DNA from: Aliiroseovarius sp. S1123
GTDB lineage: Bacteria; Pseudomonadota; Alphaproteobacteria; Rhodobacterales; Rhodobacteraceae
DNA: 64,000 nt
Reading direction: 5' to 3'
NCBI RefSeq assembly: GCF_023015885.1
Contig: NZ_JALKBE010000008.1
Location: 81,683 to 145,682 of the forward strand
Shown: positions 16,826-25,540 of the stretch, piece after piece
Layout: every line of letters begins with the position of its first letter
Numbering within the stretch: the first letter of the stretch is position 1
Program-made: the position numbers and the translations under genes
The notes under the pieces: generated by a model
Told to the model about the DNA's origin: nothing
The model's input: only the letters and a program-made list of their open reading frames with translations
Databases searched by the model: none

Positions 16826-18957
16826 TCACCCGCCCACAGGCTTGTGCGGGATGCGATGCCAACCTCGGCCAGACGCTGCGGGCCAGCGACAGGTGCGGGA
16901 TAGGACGGACGATGGCTGCGGATACAATGCACATTCTCGCGCGGGGTATCATCCGCGTGCTCGCCATATCCAGGACACAGGTCGATCAACTGACGGCGCA
17001 CAGCAGCTTCGTCGCCCGCGCGTGCGGCGGTTTCGAGTGCGACGATCGCAGAGCGAAGATGCGCCATCGGGATGCCGTCCGGTAGGGCGCTTTCGACGGA
17101 TTCGATGCCACTGTCGCGACGCTCTTCGGCCTTGTCGAACAGCTCTTCAAACAGCTTTTCGCCCGGACGGATGCCAACAAAGTCGATGTCGATATCACGG
17201 TAGGGTTCCAGCCCGGCCATGCGGATCATACGCTCGGCCAGATCAACGATTTTCACTGGCTCGCCCATGTCCAAAACGAAGATCTCGCCCAGACCCGAGT
17301 TGCGGGCCAGACCCTTGGCGGCTGCCACCACGGTCAGCTGAACAGCTTCGCGGATGGTCATGAAGAAGCGCTCCATCCGGCGGTCAGTGACGGTCAGTGG
17401 ACCACCTTCGGTAATCTGTTTCTGGAACAGCGGGATCAACGACCCGGACGACCCCAGTACATTGCCGAACCGGACCGAGAAGAAGCGCGTCTGCGTCGTC
17501 GATTTCGGGCTTTGCTTCTGATAGGTGATACGGTCCTGCGCTTGGGCATAGAACTCGGCCACGCGCTTGGTCGCGCCCATCACATTGGTGGTGTTAACGG
17601 CCTTGTCGGTTGAAATCTGAACCATGGCAATCGCACCGACATCACGCGCGGCATCCGCCACGTTCCGCGTGCCGATAACGTTGGTCAGCACACCTTCACA
17701 GGGGTTCAGTTCCACCATCGGCACGTGCTTCAATGCAGCGGCATTGAAGACCAGTTCGGGCTTATATCGCTGGAATACGGTCTGAACGCGCTGGGCATCG
17801 CGGATACAGCCCACATGGACCTGACGGTTCACGTCGGGATAGTTCTTTCCAAGGTCCATATCGATCGAGTAGGCATTGAATTCGCAATTGTCCAACAGCA
17901 CCAGAAGTGATGGATCGAACGAAGCGATCTGGCGTGACAGCTCGCTACCGATTGAGCCTCCGGCCCCAGTGATCAACACCCGACGCCCTTCGATCATCTG
18001 GCGCAGCAGCGACCGCTCCACAGCTTTCTGCGGACGGTTCAGGATGTCTTCAGGTTCAATTGCACGCAGCTTAATCTCGTTATCAACAACCTGATCCAGC
18101 GCGGGATCGGCCAGGCCGGGCAAACGCGAGATCTTGATGCCGTTCGAGGTCGCCCAAGACAGAAGCTCGAAGATTCCTTTGTTGTCGAAATAGGACACAT
18201 CTTCGGTCAGCAGTATCTGCTGCGCCTTCAGATCACAGTCCTCCAGCGCCTTGATGGCCCGCTTGGGTTCGCGAATAGAGCCAAGAATGCGCGCACTGTG
18301 GAAATGCAACCCGGTCGAGCCGGTGGCATCGTCAATGATCCCAACCGGAACATAGGTCGAACCACTGCGGTCGAGCGAGCGTAAGAACAGGTCGCAATTC
18401 GTGCCGGTGCCAACAAGGACCACGGGAATTTGCTTTTCCGCGATGCGATCGGCACGCTTGGTACGACGGACCAGCTCGCGGTGGCGTGCAACAATGCGCA
18501 GCGCGCCGGTGAACGGTATCGTCGCCAGAAACTGAATGATAAAGATCGAGAAGGTGATCGGTTCCAAGGCTGCGATTTGTGCCGCGATCAGAATCTGAAC
18601 GCAAATCGCCATAATTGCTCCGCGCGAGATCACCATCACATCGTTCAAAGAGGTTGATCGCGAATGACGTGTGTAAAAGCCCATCACGGTAAAAACGACC
18701 AGATTGACGATGCCTGCTAAAAGCATCATCGGCGTCATCACGGCAAACAGTTCCGAAGTGACCGATCCACCTTGCGACAGGCTGATTGCGGCAAACACCG
18801 CTGCGGCCGAAGCAATCATGTCTCCGACAACTAGCTTGTGATTTGCACATAGCTCGATCTTCTTCTGAGCAAGCCAGTACTTCAGTGCTTCTTGTATTCC
18901 GGTGCGCGTGGACGCATCGCCTTCGCGAGAAGGCCCGAACCCCATTCCATCAAGCAT
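16822..18957 (-). CDS. Membrane-bound nucleotide-sugar 4,6-dehydratase (PglF/WbpM/CapD-like)
   Basis: Predicted to make UDP-4-keto-6-deoxy-GlcNAc, the first step to bacillosamine-, FucNAc- or QuiNAc-type sugars. The N-terminal half has four hydrophobic helices (about residues 45-150) and a CoA-binding-like Rossmann domain; the C-terminal half is the catalytic SDR domain with VLITGAGGSIGSELSRQI and STDKAVNTTNVMGATKR, in which the usual YxxxK tyrosine is methionine, as is normal for this family. 711 residues, slightly longer than usual, with a polar tail ending in GE. It heads the reverse block; the region upstream carries a long inverted repeat. An aminotransferase and acyltransferase that could follow it in the pathway are encoded at 32580 and 5022. 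Confidence 0.93.
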   Translation of the reverse strand: MLDGMGFGPSREGDASTRTGIQEALKYWLAQKKIELCANHKLVVGDMIASAAAVFAAISLSQGGSVTSELFAVMTPMMLLAGIVNLVVFTVMGFYTRHSRSTSLNDVMVISRGAIMAICVQILIAAQIAALEPITFSIFIIQFLATIPFTGALRIVARHRELVRRTKRADRIAEKQIPVVLVGTGTNCDLFLRSLDRSGSTYVPVGIIDDATGSTGLHFHSARILGSIREPKRAIKALEDCDLKAQQILLTEDVSYFDNKGIFELLSWATSNGIKISRLPGLADPALDQVVDNEIKLRAIEPEDILNRPQKAVERSLLRQMIEGRRVLITGAGGSIGSELSRQIASFDPSLLVLLDNCEFNAYSIDMDLGKNYPDVNRQVHVGCIRDAQRVQTVFQRYKPELVFNAAALKHVPMVELNPCEGVLTNVIGTRNVADAARDVGAIAMVQISTDKAVNTTNVMGATKRVAEFYAQAQDRITYQKQSPKSTTQTRFFSVRFGNVLGSSGSLIPLFQKQITEGGPLTVTDRRMERFFMTIREAVQLTVVAAAKGLARNSGLGEIFVLDMGEPVKIVDLAERMIRMAGLEPYRDIDIDFVGIRPGEKLFEELFDKAEERRDSGIESVESALPDGIPMAHLRSAIVALETAARAGDEAAVRRQLIDLCPGYGEHADDTPRENVHCIRSHRPSYPAPVAGPQRLAEVGIASRTSLWAGE

Positions 18958-19562
18958 TTTTAGAACCCTTTTCGGCTCTGAGATAAAAAAACATCATTCA
19001 AATTTCGTGACGCTCCAGGGGCGCACGACAGAAATCCATACATTCAGTGATGTTGAACCGGCTGACATTTTCCGACACAGGCGGCCGGAGAATGTCAGCC
19101 GTAGAGATTAACAAATAAAATTGTTCAACATCCCATCACACTCGTTACTCGCGTGCCCTCACCAAAACTTTTTACTGCGCCAAAATCTGGCAAACAAAAT
19201 CCGCACTTAAAAATGCGCGCGGGTATACAACTGGGGCGGAGAGCACAGACACAAAATTCTTTTGCTATTGAGAAACAGACCCACCCCTGGAAGCTTCGAT
19301 GAAAAAATCAAAACGTAACCTGTTTCAGCAAAGTTCAGCTTAGCGCAATCTTTGCCTTATTTCTAACAAATTGTAGACACGTACTGTTTCTATTTTTGAA
19401 ACATATAATGATTACAGTGTGTTGTGTGTTGCGATTTATGGCAATTAGGCGTGTTCTATGATGGCTCTTGTTCTTGCACGAAAGGAGAACTCGCAAAGAA
19501 AGATCGGAAAAGGACGTAACGTCGCTGACAATGCAACCAAAAGTGGTTCTAAATAGAATCGG
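18958..19562. other. Long AT-rich intergenic region between the two reverse polysaccharide operons
   Basis: 605 bases without a convincing gene. The half next to 18957 must contain the promoter and leader of the dehydratase operon and holds a 16-bp inverted repeat (separate entry). The middle is AT-rich, with a TATAAT at 19404-19409 on the plus strand. A 32-codon plus-strand reading frame at 19458-19556 has no Shine-Dalgarno and no recognised family, so it is only noted. No hairpin plus T-run was found for the operon ending at 19563. Confidence 0.5.
19059..19101. promoter_or_regulatory. 16-bp inverted repeat upstream of the PglF-like operon
   Basis: Arms CGGCTGACATTTTCCG (19059-19074) and CGGAGAATGTCAGCCG (19086-19101) are complementary except for one base, separated by 11 bases. 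The repeat lies about 100 bases before the start codon at 18957. There is no T-run after it on the minus strand, so it is more likely an operator or a leader hairpin than a terminator. No other copy was noticed in the window. Confidence 0.55.
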
Positions 19563-20423
19563 TTAACGGGCGCTTTCGTTGGTCTTGGAAGTGCCGCGTG
19601 AGTGGGTCCAATGCGGCAGAAAGCCGGGTGCCAGCTTGGACAATTCTGACTTGTCGGCCAGATAGAACTCCTCCATCGCCTGTTTCAGATCGTCTGGAAG
19701 CGCTGGATAGGTGAAGGGCTTGGCAACAAGGTTCCGCAATGTGCTGACCGGCGGCCGGGTGCGGATCGGGTCGAGAAGCGGACGAAGCGGTGCGAGGACA
19801 CGCCGCAAAGGTCCCGGAACTGCCGCGGCATGTTTGTCCTTTACCTTCTCGCGCACTGGCGGGGTCAGCTGGCCGGTATAGCCGATGTGATCCGCGACCC
19901 ATTGCAATTGCCGATCCGGATGCGTGGCGACATCTTCAAATGCCAAAAGCAGGATTTGCTTGTGCGGGAACAGGGCATAGAAGCGCTTCAGATGGTGACC
20001 ATAGAGCCCATCATTCAGAAACCGTTCGGTCGCGGCTTTTTGCGGATCAAGGTGGCGGCGGATATCCTCGTTCACCTCTCCGCGGCGCAGCAACATGCAG
20101 TAATCCGAGTACGCACGCTGAACGGGGTCGCGCATCTGAACGATCATTTTCACGTCCGGATAAGTGGCATGAATGCGCTCGGCGGCTTCGGGCTGGGTCA
20201 GATAAGAGTTTGATTTCTCGCCTACGATGTCATCGGGCTGAGCGCCGTCGAACTGAGCGTTGAACCAATCAAAGCCCTTGTCATAGACACGCGAGAAGAA
20301 GTGCAGTTCGGGCGCGGGCATGAAGATACCGGGCGAGGCCGAAAGGGAGTGTTGCTCCCATGTCGTCGCGCATTTGGCAGCGCCGATGATCAGAAAGTCG
20401 ATGGGACGGGGCGTGGTGGTCAT
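19563..20423 (-). CDS. Sulfotransferase domain protein
   Basis: PAPS-dependent sulfotransferase of the heparan-sulfate N-sulfotransferase/NodH-like type, expected to sulfate a sugar. The N-terminal IIGAAKCATTWEQHSL is the 5'-phosphosulfate loop (K-C-A-T-T instead of the commoner K-x-G-T-T), PELHFF is typical of the next strand, and RDPVQRAYSDY is the 3'-phosphate-binding motif with its conserved Arg and Ser. 286 residues. It is the last gene of the reverse export operon, 3 bases after a glycosyltransferase gene, so the exported polysaccharide is its likely substrate. Confidence 0.9.
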   Translation of the reverse strand: MTTTPRPIDFLIIGAAKCATTWEQHSLSASPGIFMPAPELHFFSRVYDKGFDWFNAQFDGAQPDDIVGEKSNSYLTQPEAAERIHATYPDVKMIVQMRDPVQRAYSDYCMLLRRGEVNEDIRRHLDPQKAATERFLNDGLYGHHLKRFYALFPHKQILLLAFEDVATHPDRQLQWVADHIGYTGQLTPPVREKVKDKHAAAVPGPLRRVLAPLRPLLDPIRTRPPVSTLRNLVAKPFTYPALPDDLKQAMEEFYLADKSELSKLAPGFLPHWTHSRGTSKTNESAR

Positions 20424-20426
20424 AGT

Positions 20427-21599
20427 TTAATCCCTCTGTCCGGCAAGCATATCATAGACGGCGGTGGTTTTGGCGATATGGACGTCCAGCCCATACTGTC
20501 CACGAACGTCCTTCTGTGCGGCGTCCAAGATACGCGCGCGCAGGCCGCTGTCTTCGATCAGATCGCGCATGGGGGCGGCAAAGGCCCGAGCTTCCCAGGG
20601 ATCCACAAGAAACCCGGTCTCGCCATCTGTGATCGCTTCTGGGTTGCCGCCATGTCGCGTCGCTATGACGGGGGTGCCCAGATGCATCGCCTCGATCAGC
20701 GTTCGGCCAAATGGTTCGTCCAGCGCCGTGATCAGCAGCGCATCGACGCCTGCCATCGCAGGGGCAGGGGGATCTCGAAACCCCATCAAATGCAGGTTTG
20801 CGGACAGCCCATGCGCAGCAGCGCGGTCGACGCAGGCCTGATCCAGGCCCGAGCCTTCCGTTTCGACCCGGCCAAAGATCAGCCCATGCACCGGGCGGTT
20901 GGGCATCGCATCCCGCACGGCCTTGACCGCGTCCACGAAATGTACCGGGCGCTTGCGGTCATTCAATACGCCGAAATAGGCCAAGAGCACGCTGTTATCT
21001 GGTACGCCCAGTTCGGTGCACAGCGCTTTGTGGCAGGCCACACGATCCGGAATGTCCGGGTCCAGATCAAACGGGCTGCGGACAACTTGGAACCGGTCAT
21101 CAATCGACCGGACGGGGCGCTCGGGGCGCGAAAACTCGGACACCGACAGAATGCGATCTGCCAGCAGAGGGGCGATGATATTCGCCCCCTTGGCGTCAGG
21201 CCCTTGCCGGTGATGCCAGATGAATTTGCAGCCAGCGAGCTTGGCCGGCAGGCTCCAGGAGCCATGCATGCGACCATCATTGGTGTGTACGATGTCGATC
21301 CGGTTTTTCTTTAGATAGCGTACCATCTGCGGGACGGATCGCAGCAGAAATCCAAACCGCGAGGCATCTTGCGGGCTGCGGCTGTGCTTGGGGGCAATGA
21401 TGCGAGGGGTTTCGAGCACCTCGTAAGACAGACCCATATCCGAGATATAGGCGCCCAATGCGCCGCCCTCGCGGTGTAGCGCAATGACAGGTTCGTAGCG
21501 CTCTGGATCAAGGTTGCGGATCAACCCCAGCGCCGAGACATGGCTGCCCCCAATCGTGGCACCCCCGACAAAGGGATAGAAAATGCGTATTTTGGTCAT
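20427..21599 (-). CDS. Glycosyltransferase family 4 protein
   Basis: GT-B glycosyltransferase of the polysaccharide locus. The N-terminal FVGGATIGGSHVSAL loop, HTNDGRMHGSWSLPAKL and the C-terminal LDEPFGRTLIEAMHLGTPVIAT segment (E-x7-E) are diagnostic. The start at 21599 (MTKIRIFYPF) fits the family start and has AGG upstream; a longer frame to 21662 would overlap the export gene. 390 residues. Specific donor and linkage unknown. Confidence 0.87.
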   Translation of the reverse strand: MTKIRIFYPFVGGATIGGSHVSALGLIRNLDPERYEPVIALHREGGALGAYISDMGLSYEVLETPRIIAPKHSRSPQDASRFGFLLRSVPQMVRYLKKNRIDIVHTNDGRMHGSWSLPAKLAGCKFIWHHRQGPDAKGANIIAPLLADRILSVSEFSRPERPVRSIDDRFQVVRSPFDLDPDIPDRVACHKALCTELGVPDNSVLLAYFGVLNDRKRPVHFVDAVKAVRDAMPNRPVHGLIFGRVETEGSGLDQACVDRAAAHGLSANLHLMGFRDPPAPAMAGVDALLITALDEPFGRTLIEAMHLGTPVIATRHGGNPEAITDGETGFLVDPWEARAFAAPMRDLIEDSGLRARILDAAQKDVRGQYGLDVHIAKTTAVYDMLAGQRD

Positions 21600-21618
21600 G
21601 AAAAGCCTAAAAAAAGAA

Positions 21619-22848
21619 CTACTGAGAATTAGTGGATAGTGAGGCCGAGCGCGAGACTTCAATCGTGTCGCCGGGCATGAGCGGGTCGGTGGGGGCGATG
21701 ATCAACGATACAGGCGCACCATCGACCACCCGCGTGACGCGATATTCGGTCTGCTCTTCGGTCAACGGGTCGGGCACGGCCAAGCCGCTTGCGACCGCTT
21801 GGGCGCGCAAGGCCTCGGATGTGGCAAGTCGGATGTCCAGACGGGCAAGATCGCGGTCAACCCGGTTCAATTGTTCCAAGGTGCTGGCGCGGGCGTCATC
21901 TGTCAGGGCCAGCGTGTCGCGTTCGGCGCGGTTAAGCTGTTGGCGGGCCGTCAGACGGGCGATTTCCAACTGCAGTCGCTTGCTTTCCAGATCGTTCAGC
22001 GCGGTGGTCAGCGCGTTGACACGCGTATTGACCGTCAATCCGCGTTGTTTCAGGGACGTCACATCGTCCAGTTCGGCCGTAGTGCGTGCGATCTGTTCCG
22101 AGCGCAGGGTGATTTGGGCGGTCATACGCTCGATCTGCTCGCGTAGCACCGCTTGCAAATCGCGCAGCCTATCGGCTTGCGAGGCACGCGCATTTTGGGT
22201 GGCTTCCAGGATGTCGCCTTCAATGCCACGCGGGCGCGGGCGGAGAGAGGTGGCGGTGCCGTCCGCCGCGCGATCCAGATCGTCCAGATCCGCGACCAGT
22301 CGGGCACGCTCTGCCTGGAGGGCGTCAATTTCGGCCTCAAGGCTGCGGACCTCTCCTCCCAAGCGCATTGTGTCCTGTGCAAACGCGCCCACATTGCCCG
22401 GATGCAGGCGGATCAAGCCGCTGGACAGGGCCAAAGCCTGTTGCGCCGTCAAACCGGGCCGAAAGGCGTACGCACCTGGTGCCGTGACCTCGCCCAACAC
22501 AAAGATTGGCTGGTGGCCGGTCACTTCGATGCCAACGCGTGGGGCAGGCGAAATGCCCAGTTTGCGCTCGATTTCGAACTCGATTTGACGCGCCAATGCC
22601 GGGGCGGTCTGGCCGATGGCGCTGATGCTGCCGATCAGGGGCATGGACAGAACGCCATCGGTCGAAATGCGATACTCGCCCGAGACTCCGTCAAGCACGG
22701 TAAAGGCGTTGCGATCCCCGTCCCAGCGCAACACGCGCAGGCGTAGTTCGTCCTGTGCATGCAGTTGATACTCGGCCGCCCGGGCATGATCCGAGAGGGC
22801 AAGCGTGGTCAGGATCATGGTAAAAACAAGGGAAATGATGCGGATCAT
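21619..22848 (-). CDS. Polysaccharide export protein, ExoF/Wza-like, with coiled-coil
   Basis: Secreted protein of the polysaccharide export pathway. A cleavable signal peptide (about residues 1-24, ending ARA-A) is followed by a Poly_export domain (YQLHAQDELRLRV, ISTDGVLSMPLIGSI) and an SLBB-like segment (GEVTAPGAYAFRPG). Residues about 165-350 are charged and helical, a likely coiled coil, as in ExoF of rhizobia. No lipobox cysteine is seen, unlike Wza. 409 residues. 4-base overlap with the polymerase gene. It may connect the inner-membrane tyrosine kinase to the outer membrane. Confidence 0.86.
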   Translation of the reverse strand: MIRIISLVFTMILTTLALSDHARAAEYQLHAQDELRLRVLRWDGDRNAFTVLDGVSGEYRISTDGVLSMPLIGSISAIGQTAPALARQIEFEIERKLGISPAPRVGIEVTGHQPIFVLGEVTAPGAYAFRPGLTAQQALALSSGLIRLHPGNVGAFAQDTMRLGGEVRSLEAEIDALQAERARLVADLDDLDRAADGTATSLRPRPRGIEGDILEATQNARASQADRLRDLQAVLREQIERMTAQITLRSEQIARTTAELDDVTSLKQRGLTVNTRVNALTTALNDLESKRLQLEIARLTARQQLNRAERDTLALTDDARASTLEQLNRVDRDLARLDIRLATSEALRAQAVASGLAVPDPLTEEQTEYRVTRVVDGAPVSLIIAPTDPLMPGDTIEVSRSASLSTNSQ

Positions 22849-24188
22849 GGGCGTACTCTTTTGTTACGAAGGACCGAGATTTGCGGGTTGGGCGGGCGGG
22901 GGCGCGGGGCAGGGTCCCGCAATGTGGCAGCGGTCAAGGAAAACAGAAGGATCCATGGGACATTCCAGAACCGCGCGAAAAAGGTTGGGAACATGTTGAA
23001 GGCGGCGGCATAGATCAGCAAAACCACGAGCGTGATCGCCCAAACCAGTCGGTTCGCACCCTCGGCGATGGCGGCCCAGATCAAGATGGCTCCTGACAGG
23101 AAGAATCCGATCAGCCCCAGCATCGAAATCAAGCCGCCTTCGACGAAGGCCAGCATATAGGTGTTGTGTACGGCTGCATGATGCGAACTGATCTCGCGGA
23201 ATTGTTCGACGCCGAGGCCGACAAAGATCGTGTCCTTCATGACGGCGAAGGCCTCTTGCATCAGCTGTGCGCGGTCCGAAAACGTCCCGGCCCCCGACAG
23301 GTTGCGATCCAGTAGCGGGTTCAGCACACGCTCTTGAAATACAGCGGGCATGAAGGTGTCTCCGAACAGGACCATGAGCCCCGCAACGGCAATAAACGCG
23401 GCGGCCGAGATTGGCAGATACTTAAACGGGCCAACGATGGTGATCAGCAGCGTAACACCAAGAATTGTTGCCAAAAGGCCTGACACCGATCCGGTCAGCA
23501 TGATGCCGTAGATCAGCGGCGGCAGGCACAAAAATACCGTGCGCAGTTTGAACTCGCCCATCTTGTACAGGCCCAGCACCAGCACAATCGCAATGGCCCC
23601 ATGCACGGCGCCCTCGTTTTCGCGCTGGAACAGCGAACGCATTCGCCCAGAACCGGACACCAGCATGTGGTTTGGATTGTCGACGAAATGCACGACATAG
23701 GCCCCGAAGACCATGACGAAGACGTAAGACGCGACCAACAGTTTCACCAGCGCGATGGTCTGGGCGTAGGACCGCCCGCCAAGGATCATTGGCAGCACCA
23801 GAAGCGAATAGCCGTATTGGGCAAACGTGTTGGGCAGGGCCAGTGGGTTGCCATTGACGACGGAGCTGACGGTCAGCCCCCCCATAAAGGCGAAGAAAGA
23901 CATGAACCAGAAGGCGGTGGCCGGGCCGAAGAACTTGATGCTCAGCGTGCGGTTGGCCAGCATCAGGATAAAAGCCATCAGGGCCACGATGTCCGATGCC
24001 GTGACATAGACCGAGTCCAGCTTGACGTGGTTCATCGGGGCCAGCACGACCGCCGCCGCGATCAATATACCTGTCGGGGTCGCAAGGCCCGCGCTGACCA
24101 ACCCAAAGGGATCCCTCCGGGGCTGACGTCTGCGACGCGCAGATGACCGCAATGGGAGAGGCGAGGCGTGGTCCCGGCGCATAATCAT
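22845..24188 (-). CDS. O-antigen ligase/polymerase family membrane protein (Wzy/ExoQ-like)
   Basis: About eleven hydrophobic segments with one large loop before the last helices, the Wzy_C/WaaL plan. The loop holds LMQEAFAVMKDTIFVGLGVEQF and HHAAVHNTYMLAFVEGG; the R/Q...H-x-x-H-N-x-Y/F pattern with H-N is the usual periplasmic-loop signature of this superfamily. 447 residues. It sits between the flippase and export genes, so polymerisation of the repeat unit is more likely than ligation to lipid A, but the two cannot be told apart from sequence. Confidence 0.85.
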   Translation of the reverse strand: MIMRRDHASPLPLRSSARRRRQPRRDPFGLVSAGLATPTGILIAAAVVLAPMNHVKLDSVYVTASDIVALMAFILMLANRTLSIKFFGPATAFWFMSFFAFMGGLTVSSVVNGNPLALPNTFAQYGYSLLVLPMILGGRSYAQTIALVKLLVASYVFVMVFGAYVVHFVDNPNHMLVSGSGRMRSLFQRENEGAVHGAIAIVLVLGLYKMGEFKLRTVFLCLPPLIYGIMLTGSVSGLLATILGVTLLITIVGPFKYLPISAAAFIAVAGLMVLFGDTFMPAVFQERVLNPLLDRNLSGAGTFSDRAQLMQEAFAVMKDTIFVGLGVEQFREISSHHAAVHNTYMLAFVEGGLISMLGLIGFFLSGAILIWAAIAEGANRLVWAITLVVLLIYAAAFNMFPTFFARFWNVPWILLFSLTAATLRDPAPRPRPPNPQISVLRNKRVRP

Positions 24189-25540
24189 GAGCGCACCTCA
24201 GACTTGCTTGCGGTGTCAGGGCGGGTTTTGGCTTCAAGCGTTCGCATGACCAGCCAACCGCAAGCCACAAGCCAAAGCGTATTGCTGATCAGGTGGCTTA
24301 GCGCCGCGCCATTCACACCGAAAGTGACAACGAAAGGATAGATCAACGCGAAGAAAAGTGCCGCCGTTGCCGCGCCGATCAGCATCAGTTCCCGGTCGTG
24401 ACCGAGGCTGAGAAGGACAGGCCCGAGAATGACGCCAGCCAGAAAGAGCGCCACGGCCACGGCCTGAATGGACACGACGGGGGCCGCGGCGACGAAGGCC
24501 TCGCCAAAGGCCGCATCCAGGATGGGGACGATGTAGATCAACGCGGGAATAACGCCTGCCAACAGGATTGCGCAAAAGGCGACGCTGATCCAAAGCGCAG
24601 TTTTGCGAATGCGCACGTAGTCGCCGCTGGCGGCAAGGCGGCTGAACTCGGGGAAAACGGCCTGCTTGATCGGGCGGCCAAGGCGGATTGCGGCGTCTCC
24701 GCATTTGCGGGCGATATGATAGTGGCCGACAAAGACAGGAGCGACGAGCGCACCAAGGATCACCACGTCCAGCCGCTGTGTGGTCTGGCGCAGGATCACG
24801 GCAAGGTTCGAATTCCACATGAACCGCAGGAAGCCTCGGTTTTGACCCAAGGTGGCGATCAGGCTTCCAAATCGAGGCTTCTGTCCGCGTTGCCGCATTT
24901 CGCGACGTCCGAAGATGAAAGCAATCAAACCTTCTGCAAGGCTGAACAGGACGAAGATGACCACGAAATGAACCAATGAGCCGCCCACCAGCCAGGCAAT
25001 GATGGACAGAAGCAACCGGAACAGGGCCGTTGCCGCGTCGATCTTGGCTAGCAGGTCAAACCGGTCATAGAGCCTGAGAAGCGCCACACCGGTGGCCCTC
25101 AGCGACAGTGCCACCGCAAGTGCCCCCAGTGACAACAGATGCGCAGCACCGCCATCCAGCCCTATGGATCCAGCGACCAAAGGGGCCAGGAAGAGGATCA
25201 GCGCCGCAGCAGCCAGCCCTCCGATCACGTCAAGCACGATGGACAGACCCACCAGATTTTCAAACCGCGCAGTGTCTTTTTCTTCCAACGCGATGCTGCC
25301 GTATTGGATCACCGCTTGCCACGGTTCAAAATGCACAAGCCGCGCGTTGATCCGGGCAAATGCCTCGATCAAGGCCAGCGCGCCCAACCCCGCAGCCCCC
25401 AGTGCCCGTGCCGACACCGCCAACGAGATCATCCCCAAAATCGCCATCGCAACCTGAGAAGAGAATATCCACTTCAAATTGCGTACAAGGCGTTGGGCGA
25501 CTTGGTCGTGTGGAAGGATCTGACGCAGGCGCTGGATCAT
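24185..25540 (-). CDS. Polysaccharide flippase (Wzx, MATE/MVF superfamily)
   Basis: Moves the undecaprenyl-diphosphate-linked repeat unit across the inner membrane. About twelve to fourteen hydrophobic helices over 451 residues; the start (NLKWIFSSQVAMAILGMISLAVSARALGAAGLG) reads as the typical first helix pair of oligosaccharide flippases, cited here for the conserved A-R-x-L-G-x-x-x-x-G pattern. GGAGA precedes the ATG, and the gene overlaps the upstream lyase-like gene by 4 bases. With the polymerase next door and the Wzc-like kinase upstream it completes a Wzx/Wzy-dependent pathway. Confidence 0.87.
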   Translation of the reverse strand: MIQRLRQILPHDQVAQRLVRNLKWIFSSQVAMAILGMISLAVSARALGAAGLGALALIEAFARINARLVHFEPWQAVIQYGSIALEEKDTARFENLVGLSIVLDVIGGLAAAALILFLAPLVAGSIGLDGGAAHLLSLGALAVALSLRATGVALLRLYDRFDLLAKIDAATALFRLLLSIIAWLVGGSLVHFVVIFVLFSLAEGLIAFIFGRREMRQRGQKPRFGSLIATLGQNRGFLRFMWNSNLAVILRQTTQRLDVVILGALVAPVFVGHYHIARKCGDAAIRLGRPIKQAVFPEFSRLAASGDYVRIRKTALWISVAFCAILLAGVIPALIYIVPILDAAFGEAFVAAAPVVSIQAVAVALFLAGVILGPVLLSLGHDRELMLIGAATAALFFALIYPFVVTFGVNGAALSHLISNTLWLVACGWLVMRTLEAKTRPDTASKSEVRS

